From: Bacillota bacterium
Lineage (GTDB): Bacteria > Bacillota > Clostridia > Lachnospirales > Lachnospiraceae
Assembly (NCBI GenBank): GCA_023407575.1
Contig: JAEYLX010000026.1
Span: 248,001-312,000, forward strand
Direction: 5' to 3'
Length of the DNA: 64,000 nucleotides
The position numbers and the translations under genes were made by a program. The notes under the pieces were generated by a model, which did no database searches, was not told where the DNA came from, and was given only the letters and a program-made list of their open reading frames with translations. Of this stretch, positions 32,892 to 43,044 are shown in pieces; positions within the stretch are counted from its first letter, which is position 1; each line of letters begins with the position of its first letter.

Positions 32892-35753
32892 ATGATAAAT
32901 GAATTATTTCCATTTCAAAAAGTGGCTGTCAATGATCTTCGTATGAAGGCAGCCATGGCTCTTAATAGCTATCGTTCGTATAAAGTTCCTCAAGTTGTAT
33001 CTTTGCAGGCACCAACTGGTTCTGGCAAGACAATCATTATGGCATCATTTATTGAAGATGTTTATTTTGGTTCGGAGAGCTTTGCGGAACAGCCAGATGC
33101 AATCTTTGTTTGGTTGTCAGATTCTCCACAGCTTAATGCACAGTCGATGCAAAAGATTGATCAGAAAGCGGATAAGATCCGCATAGATCAATGTGTTGTT
33201 ATTTCCGATGAATCATTTGATAGAGAAGTTCTTGAAGACGGTCATATTTATTTTTTGAATACTCAGAAACTTGGCAAAGCAGGAAATTTGGGACAGCGTT
33301 CTGATACACGACAGTATACGATTTGGGAAACAATCGAAAATACTGCAAGAGAAAAGGCAGACAGGTTGTATTTTATTATTGATGAAGCTCACCGGGGAAT
33401 GCAAGGACGTGCTGCGGGAACTGCAACAACGATAATGCAGCGATTCATAAAGGGAAGTACGGATTATAAGCTTTCACCAGTTCCAGTTGTCATCGGAATG
33501 AGTGCAACGGCATCTCGTTTTAATGCATTAGTTGGAGATACTACATCAACATTACAAAAAGTTATTGTATCGCCGGCGCAAGTGCGAGCTTCAGGATTAC
33601 TTAAGGATCGTATTGTAATCACTTATCCCGAAGATCCTTCAAAGCATGGTGATATGTCTGTTCTTCAGGCAGCAACAGATGAATGGATAAATAAATGTCA
33701 GCATTGGTATCAATATACATATGAGCAGCATTATGCAAATGTGAACCCTGTATTTGTTATTCAAGTACTTGCTGGTTCGGGTAATAAAATATCGGATACT
33801 GATTTGGACGATGTTATTGCAAAGATTGAGGAACGACTCTGTGATCACTTTAGTGAGGGTGAAGTAGTCCATACATTTGGATCAACAGGAACCATTGAGA
33901 TAAATGGACTCAACGTACCTCATATTGAGCCAGTGGATATAGCGGATAATAGAAAAGTCAGAGTTGTACTTTTTAAGGAAAACTTATCTACTGGCTGGGA
34001 TTGCCCTAGAGCAGAAACAATGATGTCATTTAGACGTGCAGAAGATGCTACATATATTGCACAGCTACTTGGCAGAATGGTTAGAACTCCTTTACAGTGT
34101 CATGTTATTGTAGATGATTCATTGAACGACGTGCGTTTATTTCTGCCTTATTTCAATAAGGAGACAGTACAAAAAGTTATTGATGAATTGCAAAGCGCTG
34201 AAGGCGGAGAAATACCTACAGTGATTGACGGCGAATCAATGGAAGAACAGGTATATGTACCGTGGACTGTTCATACAAAGAAACCAAGACAAGAGCAACA
34301 AGTGCTAGGACAGATGGATTTATTCTCCTATGATACAAATCCTACACCAGCAGTTTCTGGATTGCGTCAAGATTCAACACCTTACAATGTTAGCCAGCCA
34401 TCAGGAAATGGTTCTGCATCTGTATCATCGAGTGGAAACAATATAGAAAATAATGTTAATCCGGACAATACTCAGATTCAAGAGATCCATCTACAACAGG
34501 ATCCTTTGTCAATTATTAATGTCCCGGTGACTCCGATAGCACAAGAGGATCAGGAGAATACACCGCAGTATACACAAACGTCCTTTCTACCAGGAATTGA
34601 TAGAGAGGCTGTTATAAAGTTTATTAATGAACATGGCTTCTTAACATACATGGTTAAAGATGTAAAGATTAACAGTTATCTTAAGTCATTGTTAAGCTTA
34701 GCTGGATTGCTAACGCAGAACTTAATCTACGTGAACGCGAACGATGAAGTGAAAAATGAGGTAACAGATATCATTCGTGCTTACATCAAAAAACTTCATG
34801 ATGACGGCAAATATGATGGCTTAGTTAGTCAGGTTATGGAATTTAAGCTGTCTATTCAGATCTTTGATGTCTTTGGAGAAGCAATAAAAAATTACTCATT
34901 AAATGATTGGTATATGACTTCCGAGTCTGATTTGGATAGACAACTGAGATACGTTGATTCAAGACTTGGAGGATACGGTTTTCCATTTGTTTATGGAAGA
35001 AGATTCTTTGATGCGGCCAACCCAAACGCATTCAAGATAGACTGCATTCTTTTTGTAGCTGATGATGAATGCATGGCAAAGCTGAATAAGTATGCTGAAA
35101 AGAAATTTCATGATTTTAATGACAATTATCGTAAGTATGTTGTATCAAAATCTGAAAAATGCCGTAAGCAATATAGCGACATCATAGCAGACGGTGACTT
35201 GGTTAGTGAGCACAATTTCACATTGCCGGAGACAATTAATGCCAGACTTGAAGTAGGCGGAAAAACATTCACGGATCATTTGTTCGCAGATGAAGACGGA
35301 AAGGCAATGATTAAACTTAACGGATGGGAAGAAGGTGTTCTTGAGGAGGAACGCAGACGCTCTGATTATGTATGCTGGTTGAGAAATCAAGTACGGCAGT
35401 CTTGGTCACTTCGTATTCCTTATGATATTGATGGAGTAACCAAAGCTACATATCCGGATTTTGTGATTATTCGTAAAGATGATGAGCTTGGATATGTGAT
35501 GGATATCCTTGAACCACACAATGCAGAATATAAGGATAATCTCAGCAAGGCAAAAGCATTTGCTATGTATGCTAAAGCGGAACCGAGAATCGGAAGAATT
35601 GAGCTAATACGTACCGGAAAGGATGCGGCAGGAAAGGAGCGCTTTAAGCGATTGGATATGGCGAAAGGTGTGATTAGACAAAAAGTGCTTTCAGCAATTA
35701 ATAATGACGAGCTGGATCATATTTTTGATACAGATGGAGAATTCCAAGAATAA
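32892..35753 (+). CDS. type III restriction Res-like DEAH helicase
   Basis: 953 residues. Helicase motifs: Walker A APTGSGKT (40-47), DEAH box FIIDEAHRGMQ (Asp164), SAT motif GMSATASRF, and motif VI YIAQLLGRMVRTP. After the helicase core comes a linker rich in Asn, Gln, Ser and Pro (about 465-560) with QMDLF at 474-478, a sliding-clamp-type motif. The C-terminal domain has YPDFVIIRKDDE and MDILEPH: the PD...E.K nuclease of Res appears with EPH where ExK is expected, so cleavage is uncertain. It is coupled to Mod (2-nt gap) and lies 25 nt before the C5 methylase. It would translocate or cut unmodified DNA. Confidence 0.85.
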   Translation: MINELFPFQKVAVNDLRMKAAMALNSYRSYKVPQVVSLQAPTGSGKTIIMASFIEDVYFGSESFAEQPDAIFVWLSDSPQLNAQSMQKIDQKADKIRIDQCVVISDESFDREVLEDGHIYFLNTQKLGKAGNLGQRSDTRQYTIWETIENTAREKADRLYFIIDEAHRGMQGRAAGTATTIMQRFIKGSTDYKLSPVPVVIGMSATASRFNALVGDTTSTLQKVIVSPAQVRASGLLKDRIVITYPEDPSKHGDMSVLQAATDEWINKCQHWYQYTYEQHYANVNPVFVIQVLAGSGNKISDTDLDDVIAKIEERLCDHFSEGEVVHTFGSTGTIEINGLNVPHIEPVDIADNRKVRVVLFKENLSTGWDCPRAETMMSFRRAEDATYIAQLLGRMVRTPLQCHVIVDDSLNDVRLFLPYFNKETVQKVIDELQSAEGGEIPTVIDGESMEEQVYVPWTVHTKKPRQEQQVLGQMDLFSYDTNPTPAVSGLRQDSTPYNVSQPSGNGSASVSSSGNNIENNVNPDNTQIQEIHLQQDPLSIINVPVTPIAQEDQENTPQYTQTSFLPGIDREAVIKFINEHGFLTYMVKDVKINSYLKSLLSLAGLLTQNLIYVNANDEVKNEVTDIIRAYIKKLHDDGKYDGLVSQVMEFKLSIQIFDVFGEAIKNYSLNDWYMTSESDLDRQLRYVDSRLGGYGFPFVYGRRFFDAANPNAFKIDCILFVADDECMAKLNKYAEKKFHDFNDNYRKYVVSKSEKCRKQYSDIIADGDLVSEHNFTLPETINARLEVGGKTFTDHLFADEDGKAMIKLNGWEEGVLEEERRRSDYVCWLRNQVRQSWSLRIPYDIDGVTKATYPDFVIIRKDDELGYVMDILEPHNAEYKDNLSKAKAFAMYAKAEPRIGRIELIRTGKDAAGKERFKRLDMAKGVIRQKVLSAINNDELDHIFDTDGEFQE

Positions 35754-35778
35754 AATAGCGTGAATAAAGGAAATTAAA

Positions 35779-37059
35779 ATGACAAAACAAAGTGCTAGAC
35801 AAAAAAAAGAATATACGTTCATAGATTTATTCGCGGGAGCTGGAGGTTTATCAGAAGGCTTCATTCAGACAGGCTTCAAGCCTATAGCACATGTTGAGAT
35901 GAATCCTTTTGCTGCGAAGACGTTAGAGACAAGAAGTGCATATTTTTATTTGAAGTCAGTAGGCAAGTTAGACATTTACTATGATTACTTAAAAGGCAAT
36001 TATTCTAGGGAGCAGTTTCTAAGTAATATCCCAGAAGAATGCTCAAAGACAGTGATGTGTGAAACCATGTCGGATAAAACGCTTCCGCTTTTGTTCAATT
36101 CGATTGATGAAATATTAAAAGCTAAAAAAATCAAACAAGTGGATGTGATAATAGGTGGACCTCCATGTCAAGCATACTCATTAGTGGGAAGAGCACAAAG
36201 CAGTCATATGGAAAGGCCCATGGCTGAGGATCCACGTAATGAATTATATAAGCTATATGCGAGATTCCTAAAAAAATATCAACCAAAGATGTTTGTCTTC
36301 GAGAATGTCATGGGGATCGAATCTGCTAATGGAGGCAAGACATGGAAAAATATTCAGACTTATTTGAAGAGAGTTGGATATGAGATTGAATGTCATGAGC
36401 AAAATTCGAAGAACTTTGGTGTACTTCAAAATCGAAGACGTATGATTATAGTTGGATGGTTGAAAAATAGTGGTTTACATTATCCGGAATTTGACAAGAT
36501 GGCTGTTAATGCGGTTGTTAATGATCTGCTAAGCGACTTGCCTAAGCTGCTTCCAGGAGAATGCAGTGATGCATATGCTACAAAAACAATGAGTGATTAC
36601 CTGCGAGATACAGGTCTTCGCTGTCCAGAAGATGTACTAACTTTGCATACCAGTCGTCCGAACAAAGAAAGAGATATCATGATATATAAGAAAGCGATTG
36701 GGCTATGGAATGAAGGACGCAAGCGACTAAATTATAATGATTTACCTGATGAATTAAAGACACATAAGAACAGAAGCTCCTTTGTGGATAGATTTAAAGT
36801 TGTAGAGGGAGATGATGCGTGTTGCCATACCATGCTGGCACATATATCAAAGGATGGTCACTACTTTATACATCCAGATATAGAGCAGCATCGGTCAATT
36901 ACGGTCAGAGAAGCAGCGAGGATTCAATCCTTCCCGGACAATTACTACTTTGAAGGGCCAAGAACTGCTCAATTTGTGCAGATAGGAAATGCAGTACCAC
37001 CTATTATGGCAAAGGAAATTGCAAAAGGAATCGCCCAAGAATTACAACAGGGGGAATAA
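35779..37059 (+). CDS. drmMII: C5-cytosine DNA methyltransferase, DrmMII-like
   Basis: 426 residues with all key C5 methylase motifs: I FIDLFAGAGGLSEGF (14-28), IV GGPPCQAYS with the catalytic Cys130, VI FVFENV, VIII QNRRRMIIVGW, IX-X REAARIQSFP and FVQIGNAVPP. In class 2 DISARM the DrmMII methylase marks host DNA as self. An 80-residue insertion between motifs I and IV (about 52-115) is longer than in small enzymes. Its place inside a Mod/Res/DrmD/A/B/C operon supports a host-protection role; the site modified is unknown. Confidence 0.88.
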   Translation: MTKQSARQKKEYTFIDLFAGAGGLSEGFIQTGFKPIAHVEMNPFAAKTLETRSAYFYLKSVGKLDIYYDYLKGNYSREQFLSNIPEECSKTVMCETMSDKTLPLLFNSIDEILKAKKIKQVDVIIGGPPCQAYSLVGRAQSSHMERPMAEDPRNELYKLYARFLKKYQPKMFVFENVMGIESANGGKTWKNIQTYLKRVGYEIECHEQNSKNFGVLQNRRRMIIVGWLKNSGLHYPEFDKMAVNAVVNDLLSDLPKLLPGECSDAYATKTMSDYLRDTGLRCPEDVLTLHTSRPNKERDIMIYKKAIGLWNEGRKRLNYNDLPDELKTHKNRSSFVDRFKVVEGDDACCHTMLAHISKDGHYFIHPDIEQHRSITVREAARIQSFPDNYYFEGPRTAQFVQIGNAVPPIMAKEIAKGIAQELQQGE

Positions 37060-37061
37060 TA

Positions 37062-39680
37062 ATGGAAAGCAATCTTCTGCTTGAACAATACAGTAGATAC
37101 AAAAAGATAGCGCTGGAAGAATCACCATACAAGTGCCTTCTAAATACAGAAATTGAGCTGAATCCACATCAGATCAATGCTTTTTGTGCTGCAATTCAAG
37201 CACTGAAGACTGGCGGAATTGTTTTGGCAGATGAAGTTGGTTTGGGAAAAACAATAGAGGCTGGATTAGTCCTTAAGTACATACTGAATACTGGGGCAAA
37301 AAAGGTATTGATTGCTCTTCCTGCTACGCTGCGAAAACAATGGGAAATAGAATTAGATGAAAAGTTTGGGTTAAAGGTTACAATTCTTGATCGGTTGACT
37401 GTTGAGAAGGATTACCATGCAATGAAAGCATGGGTTGAAAAGGAAAACGAAGTTCGCATTATCTTGACCTCATATGATTATGCATCGAAATTTATGAAAA
37501 GATTTCCTACAGTCAAATGGGATTTTGTAATTATAGATGAGGCACATAATCTTAGAAATGTATTTCACGGGACGAAGAGAGCAAAGAATCTCTATGAACT
37601 AACCAAAGGAATACCAAAGATATTATTAACTGCAACACCGTTACAGAATTCACTATCAGATTTGCATGGGTTAATATCGTTCATTGATCCTAGAATCTTT
37701 GGTTCAGAGAAGGTGTTTAATAGACGGTTCATAGAGGGACAAGATTATACTGAATTAAAGAAGGAACTACTTCCTGTTTTATATCGTACGCTTAGAAAAG
37801 ATGTTGGTAAGTATATGGATTTCAAGAAGCGTGTATGTATTACTGTTGATTTTCGTTTAACTCCGGAAGAAAACAATCTTTATAAGTTGGTTAATGAATT
37901 TCTTAAGAGAGATTATCTGTATTCAATACCAACTGCAAATCGGGCACTTATCATTCTTATAATACGTAAGTTACTCGCTTCTTCAAGCTTTGCGTTGATA
38001 GAGACATTTGAAGTATTAAAGAAAAGGCTTGAAAAAATGTATCAAGGAACAAAGTCTGCAAAGGCTGTAGAAGGCTTTGATTTATTCTGGGAATTTGTTG
38101 AAGATGAAATTGATGAGTCCGGATTTGAGGAGAAAGATGACGATAGTATAGTGATTAAGAAACAGAATATACAGGATGAGATAAATGTTGTTCAAGCAAT
38201 CATCGATTCTGCTAATCGTATTAAATCGAATGCTAAAGTTGAAGCGTTAAAAACGGCTCTTTCTACGTCACTTTATCAGCAGCAAATTGATGGTATACCG
38301 CAAAAGGCTGTTGTATTTACAGAATCAAAAAGAACACAAAAGTACATTGCTCACGAACTGAGAAAAAGCGGATACCAGGAGAAGGATTTAGTTCTTTTTA
38401 ATGGTGACTTTGATGATCCCATGACGAAAGAAATATACCGCGCGTGGCAGGTGAAGAACTTTGGAAAAATAAATCACGGTAGAGGAGTTGAGTACAAACA
38501 TGCTATCGTTGATTATTTTAGAAATCATGCAAAGATTTTGATTGTTACTGATGCAGGATCAGAAGGTCTTAACCTTCAGTTTTGTAACACAATTATTAAT
38601 TATGATTTGCCTTGGAATCCACAGAAGATAGAGCAAAGGATTGGTCGTTGCCATCGTTATGGTCAGAAGAATGATGTTGTTGCAATTAATTTGTTGAATA
38701 CAGATAACGAGGCAGATAAACGTGTTTACGATATCTTGTCACGGAAATTTGAACTTTTCGAAGGAGTTTTTGGCTCTTCCGATCTGGCACTTGGAGCACT
38801 GGAATCAGGAATTAGTTTTGAAAAGACTATTTTGGACATTTATCAAAGGTGTAATTCAAATAATGAATTTACTACTGCTTTTGATCGTCTAAATCGTCAA
38901 TTGGATTCTGATATTAACAAGCAAGTGGTGCAGCTTCGCTCACTTTTACTCACGGAAAGCCCAGAAGCAAAAGGCGAGGCCTTGGACAAGACAAAAGAAT
39001 CTATTACCCGGTATTTGAATGATGTGGATTATTGGTCAAAGTTTGAAGAACCAGAGATGAATGGAAAGACATATTTCTGGGAGATTGATAATTGGGGAGA
39101 AGTAAACTTCGGAGCTCATGGAATGCTATTTTTAGGTGCGTTTTGTGATAATTCAAATGTGTTATTCCCTGTAATATTAGTATGTGATGAAAATGGCGAG
39201 TACATAGATTTTGAAGAGATAGATATCGTAAGGGCTATAGAAAAAGCTAATGATGAGGATATTCATTATTACACACCAACATCAGAAGAGATGAAGTATA
39301 TGACGAAGGTCTATGATCACCTTTCTAAGGAGATGCTAGTCCAATATAAAAAATCAATAGAACCAATTATTGCTTACAATGAAAGCAAATTGGAAAATTG
39401 GGTTAAGTTACAGACAGAGCAATTATCGTTTCAGATGATGGATATGAATGCCGAAATAGAAGGTTTATTTATGCAAGAATTCATGGCAAAGGATTCGCTA
39501 GAAAAGTCAGATATTCGTAAGAAAATTACGGAGAAGAAAAAACAAGCTGATATAATCCAAAAAAACATGCCAAAAAAGTTAACAGCTCTTCAAACAGAGG
39601 CCCAGGAGTCAAAACAGGAGTTCAACAAGCAATTTGAAATCCGACCGATTCTACTCGTTAATATTGTTCTGAAATTTTAG
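37062..39680 (+). CDS. drmD: SNF2-family helicase, DrmD-like
   Basis: 872 residues. SNF2 ATPase motifs: ADEVGLGKTIEAG (Walker A 60-64), DEAH 159-162 in VIIDEAHNLRN, LLTATPLQNS, then lobe 2 with VTDAGSEGLNLQFCNTIINYDLPWNP and QRIGRCHRYGQ. A charged C-terminal region (about 780-860) is predicted coiled coil. DrmD is the helicase that marks class 1 DISARM. This one sits next to a class 2-type cytosine methylase, 2 nt after it, and 15 nt before drmA. Other phage-defence SNF2 helicases are similar, so the subfamily name rests on context. Confidence 0.8.
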   Translation: MESNLLLEQYSRYKKIALEESPYKCLLNTEIELNPHQINAFCAAIQALKTGGIVLADEVGLGKTIEAGLVLKYILNTGAKKVLIALPATLRKQWEIELDEKFGLKVTILDRLTVEKDYHAMKAWVEKENEVRIILTSYDYASKFMKRFPTVKWDFVIIDEAHNLRNVFHGTKRAKNLYELTKGIPKILLTATPLQNSLSDLHGLISFIDPRIFGSEKVFNRRFIEGQDYTELKKELLPVLYRTLRKDVGKYMDFKKRVCITVDFRLTPEENNLYKLVNEFLKRDYLYSIPTANRALIILIIRKLLASSSFALIETFEVLKKRLEKMYQGTKSAKAVEGFDLFWEFVEDEIDESGFEEKDDDSIVIKKQNIQDEINVVQAIIDSANRIKSNAKVEALKTALSTSLYQQQIDGIPQKAVVFTESKRTQKYIAHELRKSGYQEKDLVLFNGDFDDPMTKEIYRAWQVKNFGKINHGRGVEYKHAIVDYFRNHAKILIVTDAGSEGLNLQFCNTIINYDLPWNPQKIEQRIGRCHRYGQKNDVVAINLLNTDNEADKRVYDILSRKFELFEGVFGSSDLALGALESGISFEKTILDIYQRCNSNNEFTTAFDRLNRQLDSDINKQVVQLRSLLLTESPEAKGEALDKTKESITRYLNDVDYWSKFEEPEMNGKTYFWEIDNWGEVNFGAHGMLFLGAFCDNSNVLFPVILVCDENGEYIDFEEIDIVRAIEKANDEDIHYYTPTSEEMKYMTKVYDHLSKEMLVQYKKSIEPIIAYNESKLENWVKLQTEQLSFQMMDMNAEIEGLFMQEFMAKDSLEKSDIRKKITEKKKQADIIQKNMPKKLTALQTEAQESKQEFNKQFEIRPILLVNIVLKF

Positions 39681-39695
39681 CATAGGAGGCGCGCA

Positions 39696-42600
39696 ATGGA
39701 AAATCGATTTAAGTATTCAGAAGTCAGACAAAGAATTATAGATATGCTTAAAACAGATCTCATGGGTCCCATTGATGAAAATGAGGTGTTGAGTGAGAAT
39801 CCTCGCCACGCATACGTAATAGGAATGCTTGCACCACAGACCGATCTTGATGGAAGTACATCGGATTCGAATGAACAGGAAGTAGATGTAGACATAGCAT
39901 ATGAAGATGATGGGGATTATACTGCCGGTGAGGATGACGACAACGAGCCAATTAGCAGCAAACATTTTAAAATACCTTCTTCTATTGGCATTAGTTTTTA
40001 TGTTGAATCATCAATCGCTAATATTAGCATTGATGTGAGCTGGGGAGACTACACGAAGTCAGCTGAGAAAAAGCTGAATAAGGATGGTAAAGAAGTAAGT
40101 GCTCTTTCATATAGTCGTCATTCTATGAAGGAAACAGTACTCGTTACCTTTTCTGAATCTGAGAAAACTAAGGAATACGCACTTGTTTGTGATTCGAATG
40201 TACATCTGCATATTTCAAGGATTGGATTAAAGAGGGGCTACTCCTTGATTACTGCATATGTGATTAATAAGCGAAACATCCCTGAAGGTGAGATTGAAGC
40301 GTTGATGTTTCAGGTAAATCTTAAAGCATATTCCGCTGATGGTTCTAATTTATTTATCGCAGAGCACATCTGCAGAGAGGTACTTGCTACAGATGAATTT
40401 TATTTTGAACAAAGGCCTATACTTGGTAGAGGAAGAGGTTGTGCTGCAACATGGGGTCCCTCTGTTGAGGGAAGAACATCATTTGTTGAATCGGATTTCA
40501 TTCCACAGTATGAGTTTCCGGGAGTAAGCGCTTCATTAAAGGGATTTGATCCTTTTTATTTCTCGATGAGAAAGCTTTCTATGACAAAAAGGAAAGATGA
40601 AATCATCGAAAAACTGAATGTCTTGGCCAATGCTTACGAGGATTGGATTCAGAATAAGCTTGTTGGCGATACTAAAATGTCAGATACTGATTTCAAAAAC
40701 AAAATAGGAAACGATGTTATTGATAAATGCAGAGAAGCATTGACTCGAATTCGTGAAGGAATCGATTTGCTGGTAAATGACGATATCGCATTTGATGCGT
40801 TCTGCTTCATGAATAGAGCAATGATTATGCAGCGAAATATTACAAACTATTCTAAGGTACATGGTGCTGGTATAAAATGTAGCTTTACGGATTTTGTTGA
40901 TCCAAGAAAACCGGAAAATGATTTTGGATGGAGGCCATTCCAGATTGCATTTGTTCTTATGAATTTGAATGCTATAACGGATCCAAACCATAAGGATAGG
41001 GAAGTGGTTGATCTTTTATATTTCCCGACTGGTGGAGGAAAAACTGAGGCATATCTAGGATTGATGGCTTTTGTTATTGCAAACAGAAGGCTTTGTGCAA
41101 ATGATGATGACGAATATAACCGTGATGGAGGAGTTACGGCAATTCTTCGCTATACACTTAGACTTTTGACAACACAGCAGCGAGATAGAATCACAAAGAT
41201 GGTTTTGGCAGCTGAATTGATTAGAAAGAAAGAATTCCCTAAGTACGGTAAGGAACCTATTAGCATCGGTTTCTGGGTAGGTGGAGGTGTAACGCCAAAC
41301 TCTTTTGATGATCTTAAAGAAGATCCGGAAGATCATGAAAAGACAAGTAGAGCTAGAGCACAGAAGAGACTAATATATAAGCAGCTACTTACTTGCCCCT
41401 TTTGCGGAAATCCTCTTACAGAGGAAGAATTCTATATAGATATTGTAGCAAAGAATGTACGCATTTATTGCGGTGATAGCGATTGTTTGTTCTACAAATA
41501 CAGAGAGGATAAGAACATTATACCTGTTTATCTGGTTGATGAGGAAATATATTCGAAATGTCCTACGATAATACTCTCTACAGTTGATAAGTTTGCACGA
41601 CTTCCTTGGGCTGTAGAAACAAATGCGCTATTTGGAAGAGTGGATAGAGTGTGTAGCAGAGATGGATATGTTGCTATAGGTGCAGAGCACTCTAGGCATA
41701 ATAAAACAGCAGATTTACCTGCGTCGACATTAACTCCGATTAAGCAGTTTCTCCCGCCGGAACTTATTATACAGGATGAGTTGCATCTCATTACAGGTCC
41801 GCTTGGAACTGTTTATGGTGCTTACGAAACCTTGATTGAAGATTTATGTTCATACAATTTTGGTAATAAAAAAATAAGACCTAAGTATGTTGTATCTACT
41901 GCAACAATAAAAAATGCAAGAAAACAGGCAAAGTGTTTATATGCAAGAAAAGAAACATCCCAATTTCCGCCTAATGGATTTGAAATTGGTGACAGCTTCT
42001 TTATTACAGAGATACCGGTCGAAGAAAATCCTTTCAGAAAGTATGTAGGAGTTTGCGCGCCTGGACAATCTGTGAAAACTGCATTATTGCGTATTTATTC
42101 TGTAATATTACAAGAGGCCTATGATTTATCATTGGATGATGAGGCTAAAAAATATATAGATCCTTACTATAGCCTAGTTGGATACTTTAACAGTATTCGA
42201 GAATTGGGCGGAGCTGTACGCTTATTACAAGACGATATTCCAGACAGAATAAAGAGAATCAAGAAAAAATATGGAATGAGTAAGCAGCGTTTCTTAAATC
42301 GTAGAGAAGAGATTACATCACGAATGTCATCCTTTGAAATACCAAAGAAACTTAAGCAACTTGAAACCACATGTGATTCTAGAGACTGTCTAGATACAGC
42401 TATTGCAACTAATATGATTGCTGTAGGTATGGACGTGGATAGGCTAGGACTTATGGTTGTAACTGGTCAGCCTAAGCAGAATTCAGAATACATACAGGCA
42501 ACGAGCCGTATTGGCCGAGCTTTCCCAGGTCTTGTGGTAGCGCTGTACAATCCATATAGACCTCGAGATTTGTCGCACTATGAGAACTTTACTGGATACC

Positions 42601-43043
42601 ATTCTCAGCTGTATAGATTTGTTGAAGGTACGACAGCAACACCTTTCTCAGCAAGAGCAATGGATCGAGTAATGCATGCTCTTATAATAGCAGCAATTAG
42701 ACTCAGATATCCGGAAATGGCATCAAATGCAGATGCAGCTAATATTGGAGATTTATCTGAACAACAGATTGAAGAAATAAAGAATCTCATAGTGAATCGC
42801 CTCAATATTATCAAGCCTTCAGCAAGAGCAGATGCTGATAATGAAATTGATACATTCATTGATAGTTGGAAACTTCTTGCATCTCAACAGAAGCAGCTTA
42901 GATATTTCGTGCTTAAGACGGACAAGTATAATAGATTAATGAATAGCTATGGAGAAAATTGTACAGATACTGAGAAAGCAACCTTACGCTCGATGAGAGA
43001 GGTTGAAAGCGCTGCAAATATGTACTATTACACGGAGGACTGA
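39696..43043 (+). CDS. drmA: DISARM helicase DrmA
   Basis: 1115 residues. After an acidic N-terminal region (about 50-90) and a beta-rich domain come the helicase motifs: YFPTGGGKTEAYLGL (Walker A 446-450), QDELHLI (694-697), a STATIKN motif, and lobe 2 with AVGMDVDRLGLMVV and EYIQATSRIGR. A Cys4 zinc site (C567, C570, C592, C597) lies between motifs. This order is that of DrmA, which with DrmB forms the DISARM core that loads on invading DNA ends. It abuts drmB by 1 nt. Confidence 0.9.
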   Translation: MENRFKYSEVRQRIIDMLKTDLMGPIDENEVLSENPRHAYVIGMLAPQTDLDGSTSDSNEQEVDVDIAYEDDGDYTAGEDDDNEPISSKHFKIPSSIGISFYVESSIANISIDVSWGDYTKSAEKKLNKDGKEVSALSYSRHSMKETVLVTFSESEKTKEYALVCDSNVHLHISRIGLKRGYSLITAYVINKRNIPEGEIEALMFQVNLKAYSADGSNLFIAEHICREVLATDEFYFEQRPILGRGRGCAATWGPSVEGRTSFVESDFIPQYEFPGVSASLKGFDPFYFSMRKLSMTKRKDEIIEKLNVLANAYEDWIQNKLVGDTKMSDTDFKNKIGNDVIDKCREALTRIREGIDLLVNDDIAFDAFCFMNRAMIMQRNITNYSKVHGAGIKCSFTDFVDPRKPENDFGWRPFQIAFVLMNLNAITDPNHKDREVVDLLYFPTGGGKTEAYLGLMAFVIANRRLCANDDDEYNRDGGVTAILRYTLRLLTTQQRDRITKMVLAAELIRKKEFPKYGKEPISIGFWVGGGVTPNSFDDLKEDPEDHEKTSRARAQKRLIYKQLLTCPFCGNPLTEEEFYIDIVAKNVRIYCGDSDCLFYKYREDKNIIPVYLVDEEIYSKCPTIILSTVDKFARLPWAVETNALFGRVDRVCSRDGYVAIGAEHSRHNKTADLPASTLTPIKQFLPPELIIQDELHLITGPLGTVYGAYETLIEDLCSYNFGNKKIRPKYVVSTATIKNARKQAKCLYARKETSQFPPNGFEIGDSFFITEIPVEENPFRKYVGVCAPGQSVKTALLRIYSVILQEAYDLSLDDEAKKYIDPYYSLVGYFNSIRELGGAVRLLQDDIPDRIKRIKKKYGMSKQRFLNRREEITSRMSSFEIPKKLKQLETTCDSRDCLDTAIATNMIAVGMDVDRLGLMVVTGQPKQNSEYIQATSRIGRAFPGLVVALYNPYRPRDLSHYENFTGYHSQLYRFVEGTTATPFSARAMDRVMHALIIAAIRLRYPEMASNADAANIGDLSEQQIEEIKNLIVNRLNIIKPSARADADNEIDTFIDSWKLLASQQKQLRYFVLKTDKYNRLMNSYGENCTDTEKATLRSMREVESAANMYYYTED

Positions 43044-43044
43044 A

